Source of the DNA: Nitrospirota bacterium
Lineage (GTDB): Bacteria; Nitrospirota; Thermodesulfovibrionia; UBA6902
Reading direction: 5' to 3'
Length of the DNA: 64,000 nucleotides
Assembly: GCA_016215115.1 (NCBI GenBank)
Contig: JACRLN010000002.1
Location: 62,001-126,000, forward strand
The notes beneath the pieces are model-generated. The model saw only the letters and a list, made by a program, of their open reading frames with translations, was not told where the DNA came from and made no database searches. The position numbers were made by a program, and so were the translations under genes. Shown piece by piece: positions 49,080-58,899 of the stretch (position 1 is its first letter; every line of letters starts with the position of its first letter).

Positions 49080-49709
49080 TCAAATGTCATCTGACAGTTT
49101 ATATATAATTTCCTTCGCTTTCCCTCTTATATCCTCTGCCCCAAAAATTTCCGATATCATCGCAACCCCGAACGCCCCTGCCTTTTTCACTTCCTCCACT
49201 TTATCACTTTGTATCCCGCCAATCGCAAAGACCGGAATTTTTATTTTCCTGCTGACTTCTTTCAATGTATCTAATCCCAACGGTTTCCCGTATTTCAATT
49301 TCGACGGCGTCCTGTAAATCGGACCAAGAGTAATAAAATCAGCCCCTGCCCTTTCAGCCTCCTTTGCCTCTTTTAAAGAATGTGTCGAGACGCCAATTAA
49401 AAGTTTCTTCTTCACAACATGCCTCACTGCATCAGCAGGTATACTGTTTTGTGTAAGGTGAACTCCGTCAGCGCCTGCTGCAAGCGCAATATCAAACCTG
49501 TCATTGATAAAGAGTCTCGCATCGTATCTTGCAGTTAATTCTCTCATTTTATAAGTCAGTTTTAATAACTCCCGTGTGCCTAAATCTTTTTCTCTAAGCT
49601 GTATCGCTTTCACTCCGCCTTTTAATGCTTCTTTAACAGCAGCAATCAGCGAATAGCGGTCAGCGATCAGCTTTCTGTCGGTAATTAAATAAAGTTTAAA
49701 ATCAATCAT
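49080..49709 (-). CDS. thiE: thiamine-phosphate synthase, second copy
   Basis: LYLITDRKLI...AIQLREKDL...FINDRFDIALAAGADGVHLTQNSIP...IPVFAIGGI. Confidence 0.9.
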   Translation of the reverse strand: MIDFKLYLITDRKLIADRYSLIAAVKEALKGGVKAIQLREKDLGTRELLKLTYKMRELTARYDARLFINDRFDIALAAGADGVHLTQNSIPADAVRHVVKKKLLIGVSTHSLKEAKEAERAGADFITLGPIYRTPSKLKYGKPLGLDTLKEVSRKIKIPVFAIGGIQSDKVEEVKKAGAFGVAMISEIFGAEDIRGKAKEIIYKLSDDI

Positions 49710-49780
49710 TGTTTCTTTCGTAGGGGCAATTCATGAATTGCCCCTACCGGACACGAATAACGCTTAACGCCTCGTGGTCT

Positions 49781-50551
49781 TTACAGCATTCCCTCAATCG
49801 GACTGCTTGCTGTTGCATAAAGCTTTTTCGGTATCCTTCCTGCCTTATATGCGAGGCGTCCGGCCATGACAGCATATTTCATCGCCTCTGCCATAGCGAT
49901 CGGGTCTTTTGCTCCGGCTATTGCTGTATTCAGAAGTACAGCATCGCATCCAAGTTCCATTGCAACCGCAACATCAGAAGCAGTGCCTACTCCGGCATCA
50001 ACTATAATAGGCACCTTCGCCTGTTCGAGTATTATTTTAATGTTGTATGGATTTCGTATGCCCAGTCCTGAACCAATCGGCGCAGCAAGCGGCATAACGG
50101 CAGCAGCTCCTGCATCTACGAGTCTTAAAGCCATTACAGGATCATCATTTACATACGGGAGGACTATGAAACCCTCTTTTGCCAGTATCTCTGTTGCTTT
50201 CAATGTGGCACAGGTATCCGGGAACAACGTCTTTTCATCGCCAATCACCTCAAGCTTGATAAGGTCTGAAACGCCTGCCTCTCTTGCAAGCCTTGCATAT
50301 CTTAACGCATCCTCCATTGTATAGCAGCCTGCTGTATTTGGCAGGATTTTATATTTTTTAGGATCAATATAATCAAAGAGGTTCTCTGATTTTCTGTCAA
50401 ATATATTCACTCTTCTTACTGCGACAGTAACAACATCTGCGCCTGATATCTCGATTGCTTTTTTTGTTTCCTCGAAATCTCTGTATTTCCCGGTACCAAC
50501 CCACAGCCGGGATTTAAATCCAATGCCTTTTATTACTAATTTGTCGTTCAT
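49781..50551 (-). CDS. thiG: thiazole synthase
   Basis: [74 protein letters not shown]. Confidence 0.97.
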   Translation of the reverse strand: MNDKLVIKGIGFKSRLWVGTGKYRDFEETKKAIEISGADVVTVAVRRVNIFDRKSENLFDYIDPKKYKILPNTAGCYTMEDALRYARLAREAGVSDLIKLEVIGDEKTLFPDTCATLKATEILAKEGFIVLPYVNDDPVMALRLVDAGAAAVMPLAAPIGSGLGIRNPYNIKIILEQAKVPIIVDAGVGTASDVAVAMELGCDAVLLNTAIAGAKDPIAMAEAMKYAVMAGRLAYKAGRIPKKLYATASSPIEGML

Positions 50552-50595
50552 AGATGTTCCCTCTCAATTTTAAATTTGAGATTTGAAATTTATTG

Positions 50596-50796
50596 TTATC
50601 CTCCTCCCACAAAATTCACAACCTCAACCGAGTCACCATTTTTAAGGACATGATCCTGAAAATCGCATTTTTTTATGATTTGCATATTGACCTCAACAGC
50701 GACACTTCCCGGCTCGATCTGTAAAGTCTCAAGAAGTCCGGAAACAGTCAAACTGTCCTGAATTTCTGTTTCTGTGCCATTTATTTTAAGTTTCAT
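50596..50796 (-). CDS. thiS: sulfur carrier protein ThiS
   Basis: Ubiquitin-like 66 aa with C-terminal GG(G): VEVVNFVGGG. Confidence 0.94.
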   Translation of the reverse strand: MKLKINGTETEIQDSLTVSGLLETLQIEPGSVAVEVNMQIIKKCDFQDHVLKNGDSVEVVNFVGGG

Positions 50797-50863
50797 ATTT
50801 TCCTCATGTCATTCCGGCTTGTCCGGAATCTGTAGTGGCAATTCATGAATTGCCCCTACAAAT

Positions 50864-52171
50864 CTATATATGCACATCTCGTTTCCCTTCTTCTATCGAC
50901 TTTAATTTCTCTGCGAGGCCGTTTGTGCTTTTTGCTATTTCTCCATCAAGTATCTTCTTTAATTTTTCTTTCACTTCTCCGGAAGCACAATCCTCCATAT
51001 ATTCCTTGAGAGTAAGGATTGCATTTTCCTGACAGAAATTTTTAATGGCTTCCTTTTCAGCTAAATGCCTGAAATTTTCTCCGCTCCTGCCTTCCCTGTA
51101 ACAGGCTGTGCAAAGGCTCGGCACAAGACCAAGGCCCACGATCTTACCGATAACATCTTCGAGGCTCCTTGTATCTCCTATCTCGAACTGCTCGGTATCG
51201 CCATCCTTCATATACCCCCACGGACTGGTCTTTGATCCCGCGGATATCTGCGATGCGCCAAGCAAAAGCAATTCATCTCTCAAATGTGCCTGTTCTCTCG
51301 TACTAACCACGATTCCAACATACGGAAGCGCCAGTCTGTAAATGGCAACTATTTTTTTAAGATCCTCGTCTGAAACCTTGTTTTGAATATTATTTACCTT
51401 TGAACCCTGTGCAGGCTGAAGTCTTGGAACTGAGAGAGTATGCGGCCCGAATCCATATTTACTAATCAGTCTTCTGCAGTGTGCAATCAATGCTCCCACT
51501 TCCCACCGCCAGTCATAAAGTCCGAGGAGCACTCCCATTCCAACATCCTCAAATCCCGCTTCAATAGCCCTGTCCATAACACCAAGTCTCCACGCATAAT
51601 CAGCCTTTGCGCCTTTCGGATGCATAAATTTGTATGTCGGCATATGATATGTTTCCTGAAAGCACTGATACACCCCGATGCCGGATTCCTTCAGTCTCCT
51701 GAAATCCTCCACACTCATCGGCGCAGTGTTTGCATGAAGAATGCGGATGTCAGTCTTCTCATAAATTTCATTAACAACTTGTACAATATAGTCCAGGCCT
51801 GCAAGTTTCGTATGTTCGCTTGTAACAAGGAGCAGCCTCTTATACCCTCTCTTTGAAAGCAACGATGCCTCTTCCACTGCTTCGTTCACGCTCAGGGTTT
51901 TTCTCCTTGCATCCTTATTGCCTGTTCTGAAACCGCAATAGAGACAGTCATTAGTGCATTCATTGGAAAGATATAAAGGCGCAAAAAGTACAATCCTTTT
52001 GCCGTAAACTTTTTCCTTCACCCTGCACGCCGTATCAAAAACCTCTGCCCAAAGTTCTTCGTCATCCAATGCTAAAAGCGCTGACACCTCGGTAAGGTTC
52101 AACACCTGCATATCAAGAGACTTGGCAAGAATATCTCTGATGCGGGATGGCTCTGTGTTTGTATTTTTCAT
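50864..52171 (-). CDS. thiH: radical SAM tyrosine lyase of the ThiH/HydG family (start reassigned from 52198)
   Basis: APLYLSNECTNDCLYCGFRTGNK; C-terminal CTAC-x22-C; in thi operon behind a TPP riboswitch. Confidence 0.85.
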   Translation of the reverse strand: MKNTNTEPSRIRDILAKSLDMQVLNLTEVSALLALDDEELWAEVFDTACRVKEKVYGKRIVLFAPLYLSNECTNDCLYCGFRTGNKDARRKTLSVNEAVEEASLLSKRGYKRLLLVTSEHTKLAGLDYIVQVVNEIYEKTDIRILHANTAPMSVEDFRRLKESGIGVYQCFQETYHMPTYKFMHPKGAKADYAWRLGVMDRAIEAGFEDVGMGVLLGLYDWRWEVGALIAHCRRLISKYGFGPHTLSVPRLQPAQGSKVNNIQNKVSDEDLKKIVAIYRLALPYVGIVVSTREQAHLRDELLLLGASQISAGSKTSPWGYMKDGDTEQFEIGDTRSLEDVIGKIVGLGLVPSLCTACYREGRSGENFRHLAEKEAIKNFCQENAILTLKEYMEDCASGEVKEKLKKILDGEIAKSTNGLAEKLKSIEEGKRDVHI

Positions 52172-52202
52172 AATAAATACCTTCCAACCAAAAAACAAAA
52201 AA

Positions 52203-52240
52203 ACCGTATACCCTATGTAACATCTTTCAGGGAATACGGT
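52203..52240 (-). terminator. intrinsic terminator, expression platform of the TPP riboswitch
   Basis: Reverse strand ACCGTATTCCC-TGAAAGATGTTACATA-GGGTATACGGT followed by TTTTTTTG. Confidence 0.8.
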
Positions 52241-52249
52241 TAACGTTCT

Positions 52250-52347
52250 GATCTTCCCTTTCCTTCGCTGGTATTATCCAGTTCAGGTTCAGAGGGTCTT
52301 CCCAATGCTCCGGGAACTCTCAGGCTCTGATGCCTCCCCTAGGGTAT
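52250..52347 (-). promoter_or_regulatory. TPP (THI-box) riboswitch
   Basis: Reverse strand ACCCTAGGGGAGGCATCAGAGCCTGAGAGTTCCCGGAGCATTGGGAAGACCCTCTGAACCTGAACTGGATAATACCAGCGAAGGAAAGGGAA: canonical CTGAGA / ACCC..TGAACCTGA.CTGGATAATACCAGCG core. Confidence 0.97.
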
Positions 52348-52413
52348 TTAAAGTATACTGCTATTAAAGAAAACGTGTCAAGCTGTATGTAGGGGCGACC
52401 CGGCGGGTCGCCC

Positions 52414-54333
52414 CTACTTCCCCTTCACACAATTCAGCATTCCACCCGCAAGAACTATCTTCCTCTGTCTTTCGCTAAGCCCATGTTCTGCTTTGTACTT
52501 CTTGCCTGTTTTAATATCTATAAAGGCAACCCCTGAAGATTCTCTGACATCTTTTGCGAGATGGGGAAATTCCAGTTCAGTATCTTGAGCAATTGAATCA
52601 TATACATCTGATGGCACTGTCAGGGGGAGGATGCCAAAGTTTATCAGGTTGTCTTTATGAATGCGCGCAAAGGACTTTGCAAGCACAATTTTAATGCCGA
52701 GATACATGGGCGCAAGCGCAGCGTGCTCCCTGCTTGAGCCTTGCCCATAGTTAATCCCGCCAAGGACTATGCCACCGCCCGATGACTTTGCCCTTGATGG
52801 GAATGTCGAATCCACCTTTGAAAAGACGAACTCGGATATTGCGGGTATATTCGATCTTAAAGGTAATATCTTCGCGCCTGCCGGCATTATGTCATCGGTG
52901 GTTATATTGTCACCTGTCTTGAGAATAACCTTCGCCTTCAACGATTCCTCAAGCGCTCCCCTGACAGGCAATGGTTTTATATTCGGGCCTCTCTCAACTG
53001 TTATCTTTTCAGGCTTCTTCGCTGGAGGAATGATCATCGAATCATCAACAATGAATTTATCAGGCAGCTTGACCCTTGACCCTTGACCCTTGACCCAGTC
53101 TCTTGGGTCGGTTATCTTTCCTGTAATGGCAGATACCGCCGCCGTTAAAGGACTGCACAGGTAAACCTGGTCCCCGGCCGTACCGCTTCTTCCCGGAAAA
53201 TTCCTGTTAAATGTCCTGAGAGACACAGCGCCTGTCGCCGGGGCCTGTCCCATGCCGATACATGGGCCGCAGGCACACTCAAGCACCCTCGCACCTGCTG
53301 AGACAAGGTCTGATAATGCACCGTTTTCCGTGATCATCCGAAGCGCCTGCCGTGAGCCGGGACTTATCGCGAGGCTCACATCAGGATGGACCTTGTGTTT
53401 TTTAAGTATCTTCGCTGCAAGCATAAGATCTGCATATGACGAATTAACACAACTCCCGATGCACACCTGTCTGACAGGAGTCCCTTCAATTTCCTTTACA
53501 CGCTTTACGTTATCAGGACTTGAAGGAGTAGCAACCAGCGGTTCAAGTTTACCAAGCTCAACGATAATCTCTTCGTCATATATTGCACCGGCATCGGGTT
53601 TGATCTCTGTCCAGTCTGTCCCGCGTTTTTGTGCCTTCAGAAAGGCATTTGTCTGTTCATCCGAAGGGAATATCGATGACGTTGCGCCTAATTCCGCCCC
53701 CATGTTGGTTATAGTCGCCCTCTCCGGCACTGTCAGGTTCTTTATCCCGTCACCTGAGTATTCGATTATCTTCCCTACTCCGCCTTTTACCGTCAACCGC
53801 ATAAGGACTGCAAGAATAATGTCTTTTGCAGTCACACCTTTTCTGCATTTCCCTTTCAATGTAACACGGACTATCTTCGGCATCACCAAATAGAAAGGCT
53901 CTCCGGCCATCGCAAGGGCCACATTCAACCCTCCCGCTCCGATCGCGAGCATTCCAACCGCTCCTGCATTCGGCGTATGGCTGTCCGAACCCAAAAGCGT
54001 CTGCCCGGGTTTTGCGAACCTCTCAAGATGGACCTGATGACAGATGCCGTTGCCGGGCTTTGAAAAATAGATGCTGTATTTGGCGGCTATTGTCTGGAGA
54101 AACCTGTGGTCATCCGCGTTCTCAAATCCTGTCTGAAGTGTATTATGGTCCACATAGCTTACAGAAAGTTTTGTCTTTACTTTCGGTACACCCATAGCCT
54201 CAAACTCAAGATACGCCATAGTACCTGTCGCATCCTGAGTCAATGTCTGGTCTATAGATATCGCTATCTCCTCACCGGGTTTCATGTCACCCGATACAAG
54301 ATGCGATGAAATTAATTTCTGTGCAACGTTCAT
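52414..54333 (-). CDS. aconitate hydratase
   Basis: LLGSDSHTPNAGAVGMLAIGAGG; GSCVNSSYADL; CACGPCIGMGQAP; NYGQGSSREHAALAP. Confidence 0.94.
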   Translation of the reverse strand: MNVAQKLISSHLVSGDMKPGEEIAISIDQTLTQDATGTMAYLEFEAMGVPKVKTKLSVSYVDHNTLQTGFENADDHRFLQTIAAKYSIYFSKPGNGICHQVHLERFAKPGQTLLGSDSHTPNAGAVGMLAIGAGGLNVALAMAGEPFYLVMPKIVRVTLKGKCRKGVTAKDIILAVLMRLTVKGGVGKIIEYSGDGIKNLTVPERATITNMGAELGATSSIFPSDEQTNAFLKAQKRGTDWTEIKPDAGAIYDEEIIVELGKLEPLVATPSSPDNVKRVKEIEGTPVRQVCIGSCVNSSYADLMLAAKILKKHKVHPDVSLAISPGSRQALRMITENGALSDLVSAGARVLECACGPCIGMGQAPATGAVSLRTFNRNFPGRSGTAGDQVYLCSPLTAAVSAITGKITDPRDWVKGQGSRVKLPDKFIVDDSMIIPPAKKPEKITVERGPNIKPLPVRGALEESLKAKVILKTGDNITTDDIMPAGAKILPLRSNIPAISEFVFSKVDSTFPSRAKSSGGGIVLGGINYGQGSSREHAALAPMYLGIKIVLAKSFARIHKDNLINFGILPLTVPSDVYDSIAQDTELEFPHLAKDVRESSGVAFIDIKTGKKYKAEHGLSERQRKIVLAGGMLNCVKGK

Positions 54334-54523
54334 TGAATGGTCTCCTTTGGAATTCTTATGAATTATGAATGAAACAAGAATTAATTTACGATTGCGGCAG
54401 TAATTAAGTCAAGGAGCGGGGCCATTTTTCTCCTTGACCGTGTCATATAAAGGCATAAAAATTGACTCAAGCAACGATGTGGGTTATTATAGCTATAAAG
54501 AACCACATTATTGGGAGGATATT

Positions 54524-54754
54524 ATGAGAACAATTCAAATGACCTTGGATGATGACCTGGTAGCAGCCGTTGATATGGTTGTTAAAAAACTAAAAACATC
54601 GCGTTCTGCTTTTACACGGAAAGCATTGAAGGATGCTGTCAAGCAGGTGAATATCAACGTACTTGAAAAAAAGCATAAAAAAGGATATGAACGTTATCCA
54701 GTCGGCAAAACGGAATTTAACGTTTGGGAATCAGAGCAGGAGTGGGGAAATTAA
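54524..54754 (+). CDS. ribbon-helix-helix antitoxin (MazE/CopG-like)
   Basis: MRTIQMTLDDDLVAAVDMVVKKLKTSRSAFTRKALKDAVKQ; overlaps the toxin start; GGGAGGAT ribosome-binding site. Confidence 0.88.
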   Translation: MRTIQMTLDDDLVAAVDMVVKKLKTSRSAFTRKALKDAVKQVNINVLEKKHKKGYERYPVGKTEFNVWESEQEWGN

Positions 54755-55065
54755 TGAAGCGGGGTGAGGTGAGATGGTATAAGTTTAAAACCCCTGACAA
54801 AAAGCGGCCAGTAGTTATTTTGACAAGAAGTTCTATATTGGATTATTTGGGTGAGGTTACAGTGGCACCGATAACTTCAACAATCAGAGACATACCGAGC
54901 GAAGTGCTTTTGTCGAAACGGGACGGTATGCATAAGAATTGCGCTATTAACTGTGACCACTTACAGACAGTTTCAAAGGATAAAATTGGATCGTTGATTA
55001 CAACATTATCCAAAGAGAAGCTATTTGAAATACGAAACGCTGTCTGTTTTGCTTTAAATCTCTGA
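54754..55065 (+). CDS. MazF/PemK-family endoribonuclease toxin
   Basis: MKRGEVRWYKFKTPDKKRPVVILTRSSILDYLGEVTVAPITSTIRDIPSEV...CDHLQTVSKDKIG. Confidence 0.92.
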   Translation: MKRGEVRWYKFKTPDKKRPVVILTRSSILDYLGEVTVAPITSTIRDIPSEVLLSKRDGMHKNCAINCDHLQTVSKDKIGSLITTLSKEKLFEIRNAVCFALNL

Positions 55066-55196
55066 TTGAAGCGGGAAAGGGGGTTTATGGTTGATGACAG
55101 AATCGCAATGCTATACAGAAAATCCCCTCAAGGACCTATACGAAATATCCTATGTTAATAACGGATAATATACAAAATACCTGTTATGTTTAAGGA

Positions 55197-55607
55197 ATGA
55201 TAAAAATAATTGACGATTATATGAAGGCTTTAAACTTAGCAGATACTCAACTATCTGATTCAAATATTTATATTCAAGATTTAGGATGCCCCCATAATCC
55301 AAAAGGATTACCAAATGAGAAAATGGCCGTTTACACATTTCAATTTAATAATCGTTATTTAAAAATTGGCAAGGCTGGCCCTAATAGTGATGCAAGGTTT
55401 AGAAGTCAACCATATAGCCCCAGTAGTTCACAGAGCAACTTGGCAAAATCAATCTTGAATGACCCGGAAATGGCTCGATATAATTTAAATGAAAATAATA
55501 TTCATGAAACATATTCTCATGATAATTATTCAAGAATTCCACGTCTTAAGATTCTTGACCTCTTCTTCTGGGCAGCCGGAAAAATTAATGAAGATAAGGC
55601 CATTTAA
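55197..55607 (+). CDS. hypothetical protein with possible GIY-YIG/T5orf172-like segment
   Basis: VYTFQFNNRYLKIGKAGPNSDARFRSQPYSPSSSQSNLAKSIL. Confidence 0.5.
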   Translation: MIKIIDDYMKALNLADTQLSDSNIYIQDLGCPHNPKGLPNEKMAVYTFQFNNRYLKIGKAGPNSDARFRSQPYSPSSSQSNLAKSILNDPEMARYNLNENNIHETYSHDNYSRIPRLKILDLFFWAAGKINEDKAI

Positions 55608-55629
55608 TAAAAATATGGGCTTAAATAAA

Positions 55630-55683
55630 CGGGGTCAGGCTTAAATATTGAGATATTAAATTTCAATTTTTAAGCCTGACCCC
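55630..55683. repeat. long inverted repeat GGGGTCAGGCTT...AAGCCTGACCCC
   Basis: GGGGTCAGGCTTAAATATTGAGATATTAAATTTCAATTTTTAAGCCTGACCCC; style of REP/RAYT-associated repeats, no transposase adjacent. Confidence 0.8.
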
Positions 55684-55716
55684 ATACATACCAGGTTATT
55701 TTGATAGGCGATTAAT

Positions 55717-56169
55717 TTAACTCACTTCTCCCAGCCCCTCTATCATCCCCTTTGCCTTCTGCATGATCTGCTTTTCGCTTCTGTAAGATAACGTTTCAAT
55801 CGCTTCATCTATCTGAAACCATCTCGCCTCATCTACTTCATGATCGTGATCTTCGGTGTCCCCTTTAATATATTTCAGAAGAAAAAAATGGACCATCTTA
55901 TGTACTTTAACCCTGTCTTCATTGACAAAGTACCAATAGGAAATATGGCCTATCTTTTCAATTATTTCACCATGAAGTCCCGCTTCCTCTCTTACTTCCC
56001 TTAAAGCCGTTACCGGGGGGTCTTCATTTTTATCTATCAACCCCTTTGGAAGGCACCATGCCTTTCTGCCTCTCACTGCTATAAGTGCAACCTCAATACT
56101 GTTATCCGATTTACGGAATATTACACCGCCTGATGAAATCTGTTTTTTTATTATTGGAGGTTTTGACAT
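55717..56169 (-). CDS. NUDIX hydrolase
   Basis: WCLPKGLIDKNEDPPVTALREVREEAGLHGEII. Confidence 0.95.
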   Translation of the reverse strand: MSKPPIIKKQISSGGVIFRKSDNSIEVALIAVRGRKAWCLPKGLIDKNEDPPVTALREVREEAGLHGEIIEKIGHISYWYFVNEDRVKVHKMVHFFLLKYIKGDTEDHDHEVDEARWFQIDEAIETLSYRSEKQIMQKAKGMIEGLGEVS

Positions 56170-56540
56170 ATCAGTAAATAATGGTTCTTCCGATATTCCT
56201 GTGGGTATATAGTTAGAGTCTGTTTATTAAGACGTCTTTCCCGCAGTCCGTTGAGCGGGAATCCAGTATCTTCACAGATACTGCAATATAAATCATTCCA
56301 CTCAGGATTCCAATTCTCAATAAGTTTCAGTTTCCAGCTCCTTTCCCATTTCTTTATGTTCTTCTCTCGTTTGATAGCAGATTCAGCCGTTTCATGCGCC
56401 TCGTACCATATCAAATTGTGGACTTTATATCTCTTTGTAAAACCATCGACCAAATCGTTCTTATGTTCATAAACACGTTTGATCAAGTCTGATGTAACTC
56501 CTATGTATAATGTGCCAAATGAACAATTATGGAATTTCAT
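56151..56540 (-). pseudogene. truncated GIY-YIG (UPF0213-like) protein with repeat-derived C-terminus
   Basis: LYIGVTSDLIKRVYEHKNDLVDGFTKRYKVHNLIWYE present, but the N-terminal YVYIL strand is missing and the tail (GFPLNGLRERR...) is read from an interspersed repeat. Confidence 0.6.
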
Positions 56541-56569
56541 TTCTTAAATTATTCATTGTTCATTACTCC

Positions 56570-57676
56570 TCATTGCGACAAGCTTTTCTGTATCCATGGG
56601 ACCACTATTCTCGTAATGTCGTTGTAAAAGACAAAGGCTATTAAAAGTAACAATAAAGCCATACCTGCTTTATTTGCAATAATTATTATCTTATCATTCA
56701 AAGGTCTTCCCCTTAATGCCTCAATGGCAAAAAACAGGATATGTCCGCCGTCAAGAACCGGGATTGGCAGCAGATTCAGGACAGCAAGGTTAATGCTGAT
56801 TATGGCGATAAAATTAAAATAGGCAAACGCCCCTACAGAAGCTGCCTTGGCCGCGGCATCCACTATTAATATCGGCCCCCCGACCTGTTTCGCTGATACC
56901 GAGCCGCTTAATAACTTAATCACAACCTCTACCGTAAGTGCACTCCAGTCATAAAGTGCCTCGAATGCCTTAAAAGGCGCGCTGAATATACTTTCACTTT
57001 GAATTATCGTCGCATCTATCTTCTTGGAAATGCCTATTCTTCCTACCACAATCTCTTTGCCCTTCTCGTCTTTCGCTTTTACAGGTTCGGGGGTGATCAT
57101 TACATGAATAAAATCATTACCTCTTTTAATTTTTAGCGTTAATTCTTTCTCCGGGTTCTTTGAGAAAATTTCAGCCATCTCATTCCAGTCCATCACAGAT
57201 GTTCCGTTGATTTCGACAATGGTATCGTCTTTTTTCAACCCTGCTTTCATGGCAGGAGAATTGTCCATCACACTCTCTAATGTGGTTGTCATACTGTCTA
57301 ATTTCGGTATCGCAACAGGCAGCTTTACAGCCAGAAAGGAAAGAAAAATAATATATGCAAGCACAAGATTAAAGACAGGCCCTGCAATAACAATAGCCGC
57401 CCTTTTCCAGACAGGTTGATATTGAAAAGACCTCGGCTTGTCTTCTTCGCTGATTTCTTCTCCCGGTTCCTCGCCGAGCGGTTTTACATATCCTCCAAGC
57501 GGAATTGCCGAGATCAGGTATTCAGTCTCTCCGATTTTCGAGCCAAGTATCTTTGGACCAAACCCGAGAGAGAATTTCAGCACCTTAACACCTACAATCT
57601 TTGAAACGATAAAATGTCCAAGCTCATGAAAAAAAATCAGTAAACCGAAAAAAATTACTGCCCATAAAATTGTCAT
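56570..57676 (-). CDS. rseP: RIP metalloprotease RseP (site-2 protease)
   Basis: FGLLIFFHELGHFIVSKIVGVKVLKFSLGFGP; PDZ domain; NLLPIPVLDGGHI. Confidence 0.95.
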   Translation of the reverse strand: MTILWAVIFFGLLIFFHELGHFIVSKIVGVKVLKFSLGFGPKILGSKIGETEYLISAIPLGGYVKPLGEEPGEEISEEDKPRSFQYQPVWKRAAIVIAGPVFNLVLAYIIFLSFLAVKLPVAIPKLDSMTTTLESVMDNSPAMKAGLKKDDTIVEINGTSVMDWNEMAEIFSKNPEKELTLKIKRGNDFIHVMITPEPVKAKDEKGKEIVVGRIGISKKIDATIIQSESIFSAPFKAFEALYDWSALTVEVVIKLLSGSVSAKQVGGPILIVDAAAKAASVGAFAYFNFIAIISINLAVLNLLPIPVLDGGHILFFAIEALRGRPLNDKIIIIANKAGMALLLLLIAFVFYNDITRIVVPWIQKSLSQ

Positions 57677-57726
57677 GTCTTAATTTCCTTTATTTGTATT
57701 TTAATTAGCGAGGCAGCGCCTCGCCC

Positions 57727-58899
57727 TTACTCCTTACCCCTTACTCCTAACTCCAAACTCTCAACTATTTCTGCCGCCTTCATCTTGGCCCAATCAGATA
57801 CCTTGATTATCTCTTCGATAGTATCCGCCATTAAAACCCTGTGTTCTGTCATTGTCAGGGATACCACGAGTGGAATGGAAGTGAAAGATATTCTCCTGTC
57901 AAGGAATGCCTCCACTGCAATTTCATTTGCAGCATTCAATACACAGGGCATCGTCCCACCTGTCCTTATCGCATCATATGACAAAGACAGTGCGGGATGT
58001 TTTTTCATGTCCGGAGCTTCAAAAGTAAGCTCTCTCACATCTGACAAGTTCAGCGCCGGCAGGACCTCAGCAAATCTCTGCGGATACGAAAGTGCATAAC
58101 TTATAGGCCCCTTCATGTCAGGCACCGACATCTGGGCCATAATACTGCCGTCAATGAATTTTACCATTGAATGAATTATACTTTGCGGATGAATAACAAC
58201 TTCAACTTTTTCAGGAGGCATGTTGAAAAGCCGGCACGCCTCTATCACTTCAAGCCCTTTATTCATCAGGGTGGCCGAGTCTATTGAAATCTTTCTGCCC
58301 ATATCCCACGTTGGATGTTTCAATGCATCGTCCGGAGTTATTGTATCAAGTTCGGAAATATTTTTTCTGAGAAAAGGGCCTCCTGAAGCCGTCAATATAA
58401 TTTTCTCAACCTCACTTATGTCCCTGCCGTCCAGACACTGAAAAACAGCGCTGTGTTCGCTGTCCACCGGTATTATCCTGACACCCCTTTTCGAGGCCTC
58501 GGAGATAACAATGCTTCCAGCCATTACGAGCGCTTCTTTCGTTGCAAGAGCTATATCTTTTCTTGCCTTAACCGCTTCATATGTCGGGACCAGCCCGGCT
58601 GACCCAACGACAGCAGATACAACCATGTCCGCATTATTGAGGGTCGCCACTCTTACAAGTCCCTGCTCTCCTGCAAGTATCTCAACCGGAAGATTCATTT
58701 TTCTGAGGCTTGAGGCAGCAGATTCATCAAACACTGCAACAACTTCAGGTTTTAATAACTGTATCTGAGACTGAAGCAACTGCACATTGTTTTTTGCTGC
58801 AAGTCCGACAACCCTGAATTTGTCAGGATGGTTCTTTATTACTTCAATGGTGCTTTTACCAATGGAACCTGTTGAACCTAAAATGGAAAGCCTCTTCAA
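57727..58899 (-). CDS. dxr: 1-deoxy-D-xylulose-5-phosphate reductoisomerase
   Basis: KRLSILGSTGSIGKSTIEVI; LATKEALVMAG; PVDSEHSAVFQCL; TASGGPF; SATLMNKGLEVIEA. Confidence 0.97.
   Translation of the reverse strand: MKRLSILGSTGSIGKSTIEVIKNHPDKFRVVGLAAKNNVQLLQSQIQLLKPEVVAVFDESAASSLRKMNLPVEILAGEQGLVRVATLNNADMVVSAVVGSAGLVPTYEAVKARKDIALATKEALVMAGSIVISEASKRGVRIIPVDSEHSAVFQCLDGRDISEVEKIILTASGGPFLRKNISELDTITPDDALKHPTWDMGRKISIDSATLMNKGLEVIEACRLFNMPPEKVEVVIHPQSIIHSMVKFIDGSIMAQMSVPDMKGPISYALSYPQRFAEVLPALNLSDVRELTFEAPDMKKHPALSLSYDAIRTGGTMPCVLNAANEIAVEAFLDRRISFTSIPLVVSLTMTEHRVLMADTIEEIIKVSDWAKMKAAEIVESLELGVRGKE

Noticed and set aside
53252-53893. 213-aa + strand ORF
   Set aside because: Antisense to the aconitase gene, which has convincing motifs; composition is typical of an antisense shadow ORF.
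54434-54523. extended N-terminus of the antitoxin in the ORF track
   Set aside because: A good ribosome-binding site and typical start place the antitoxin start at 54524.
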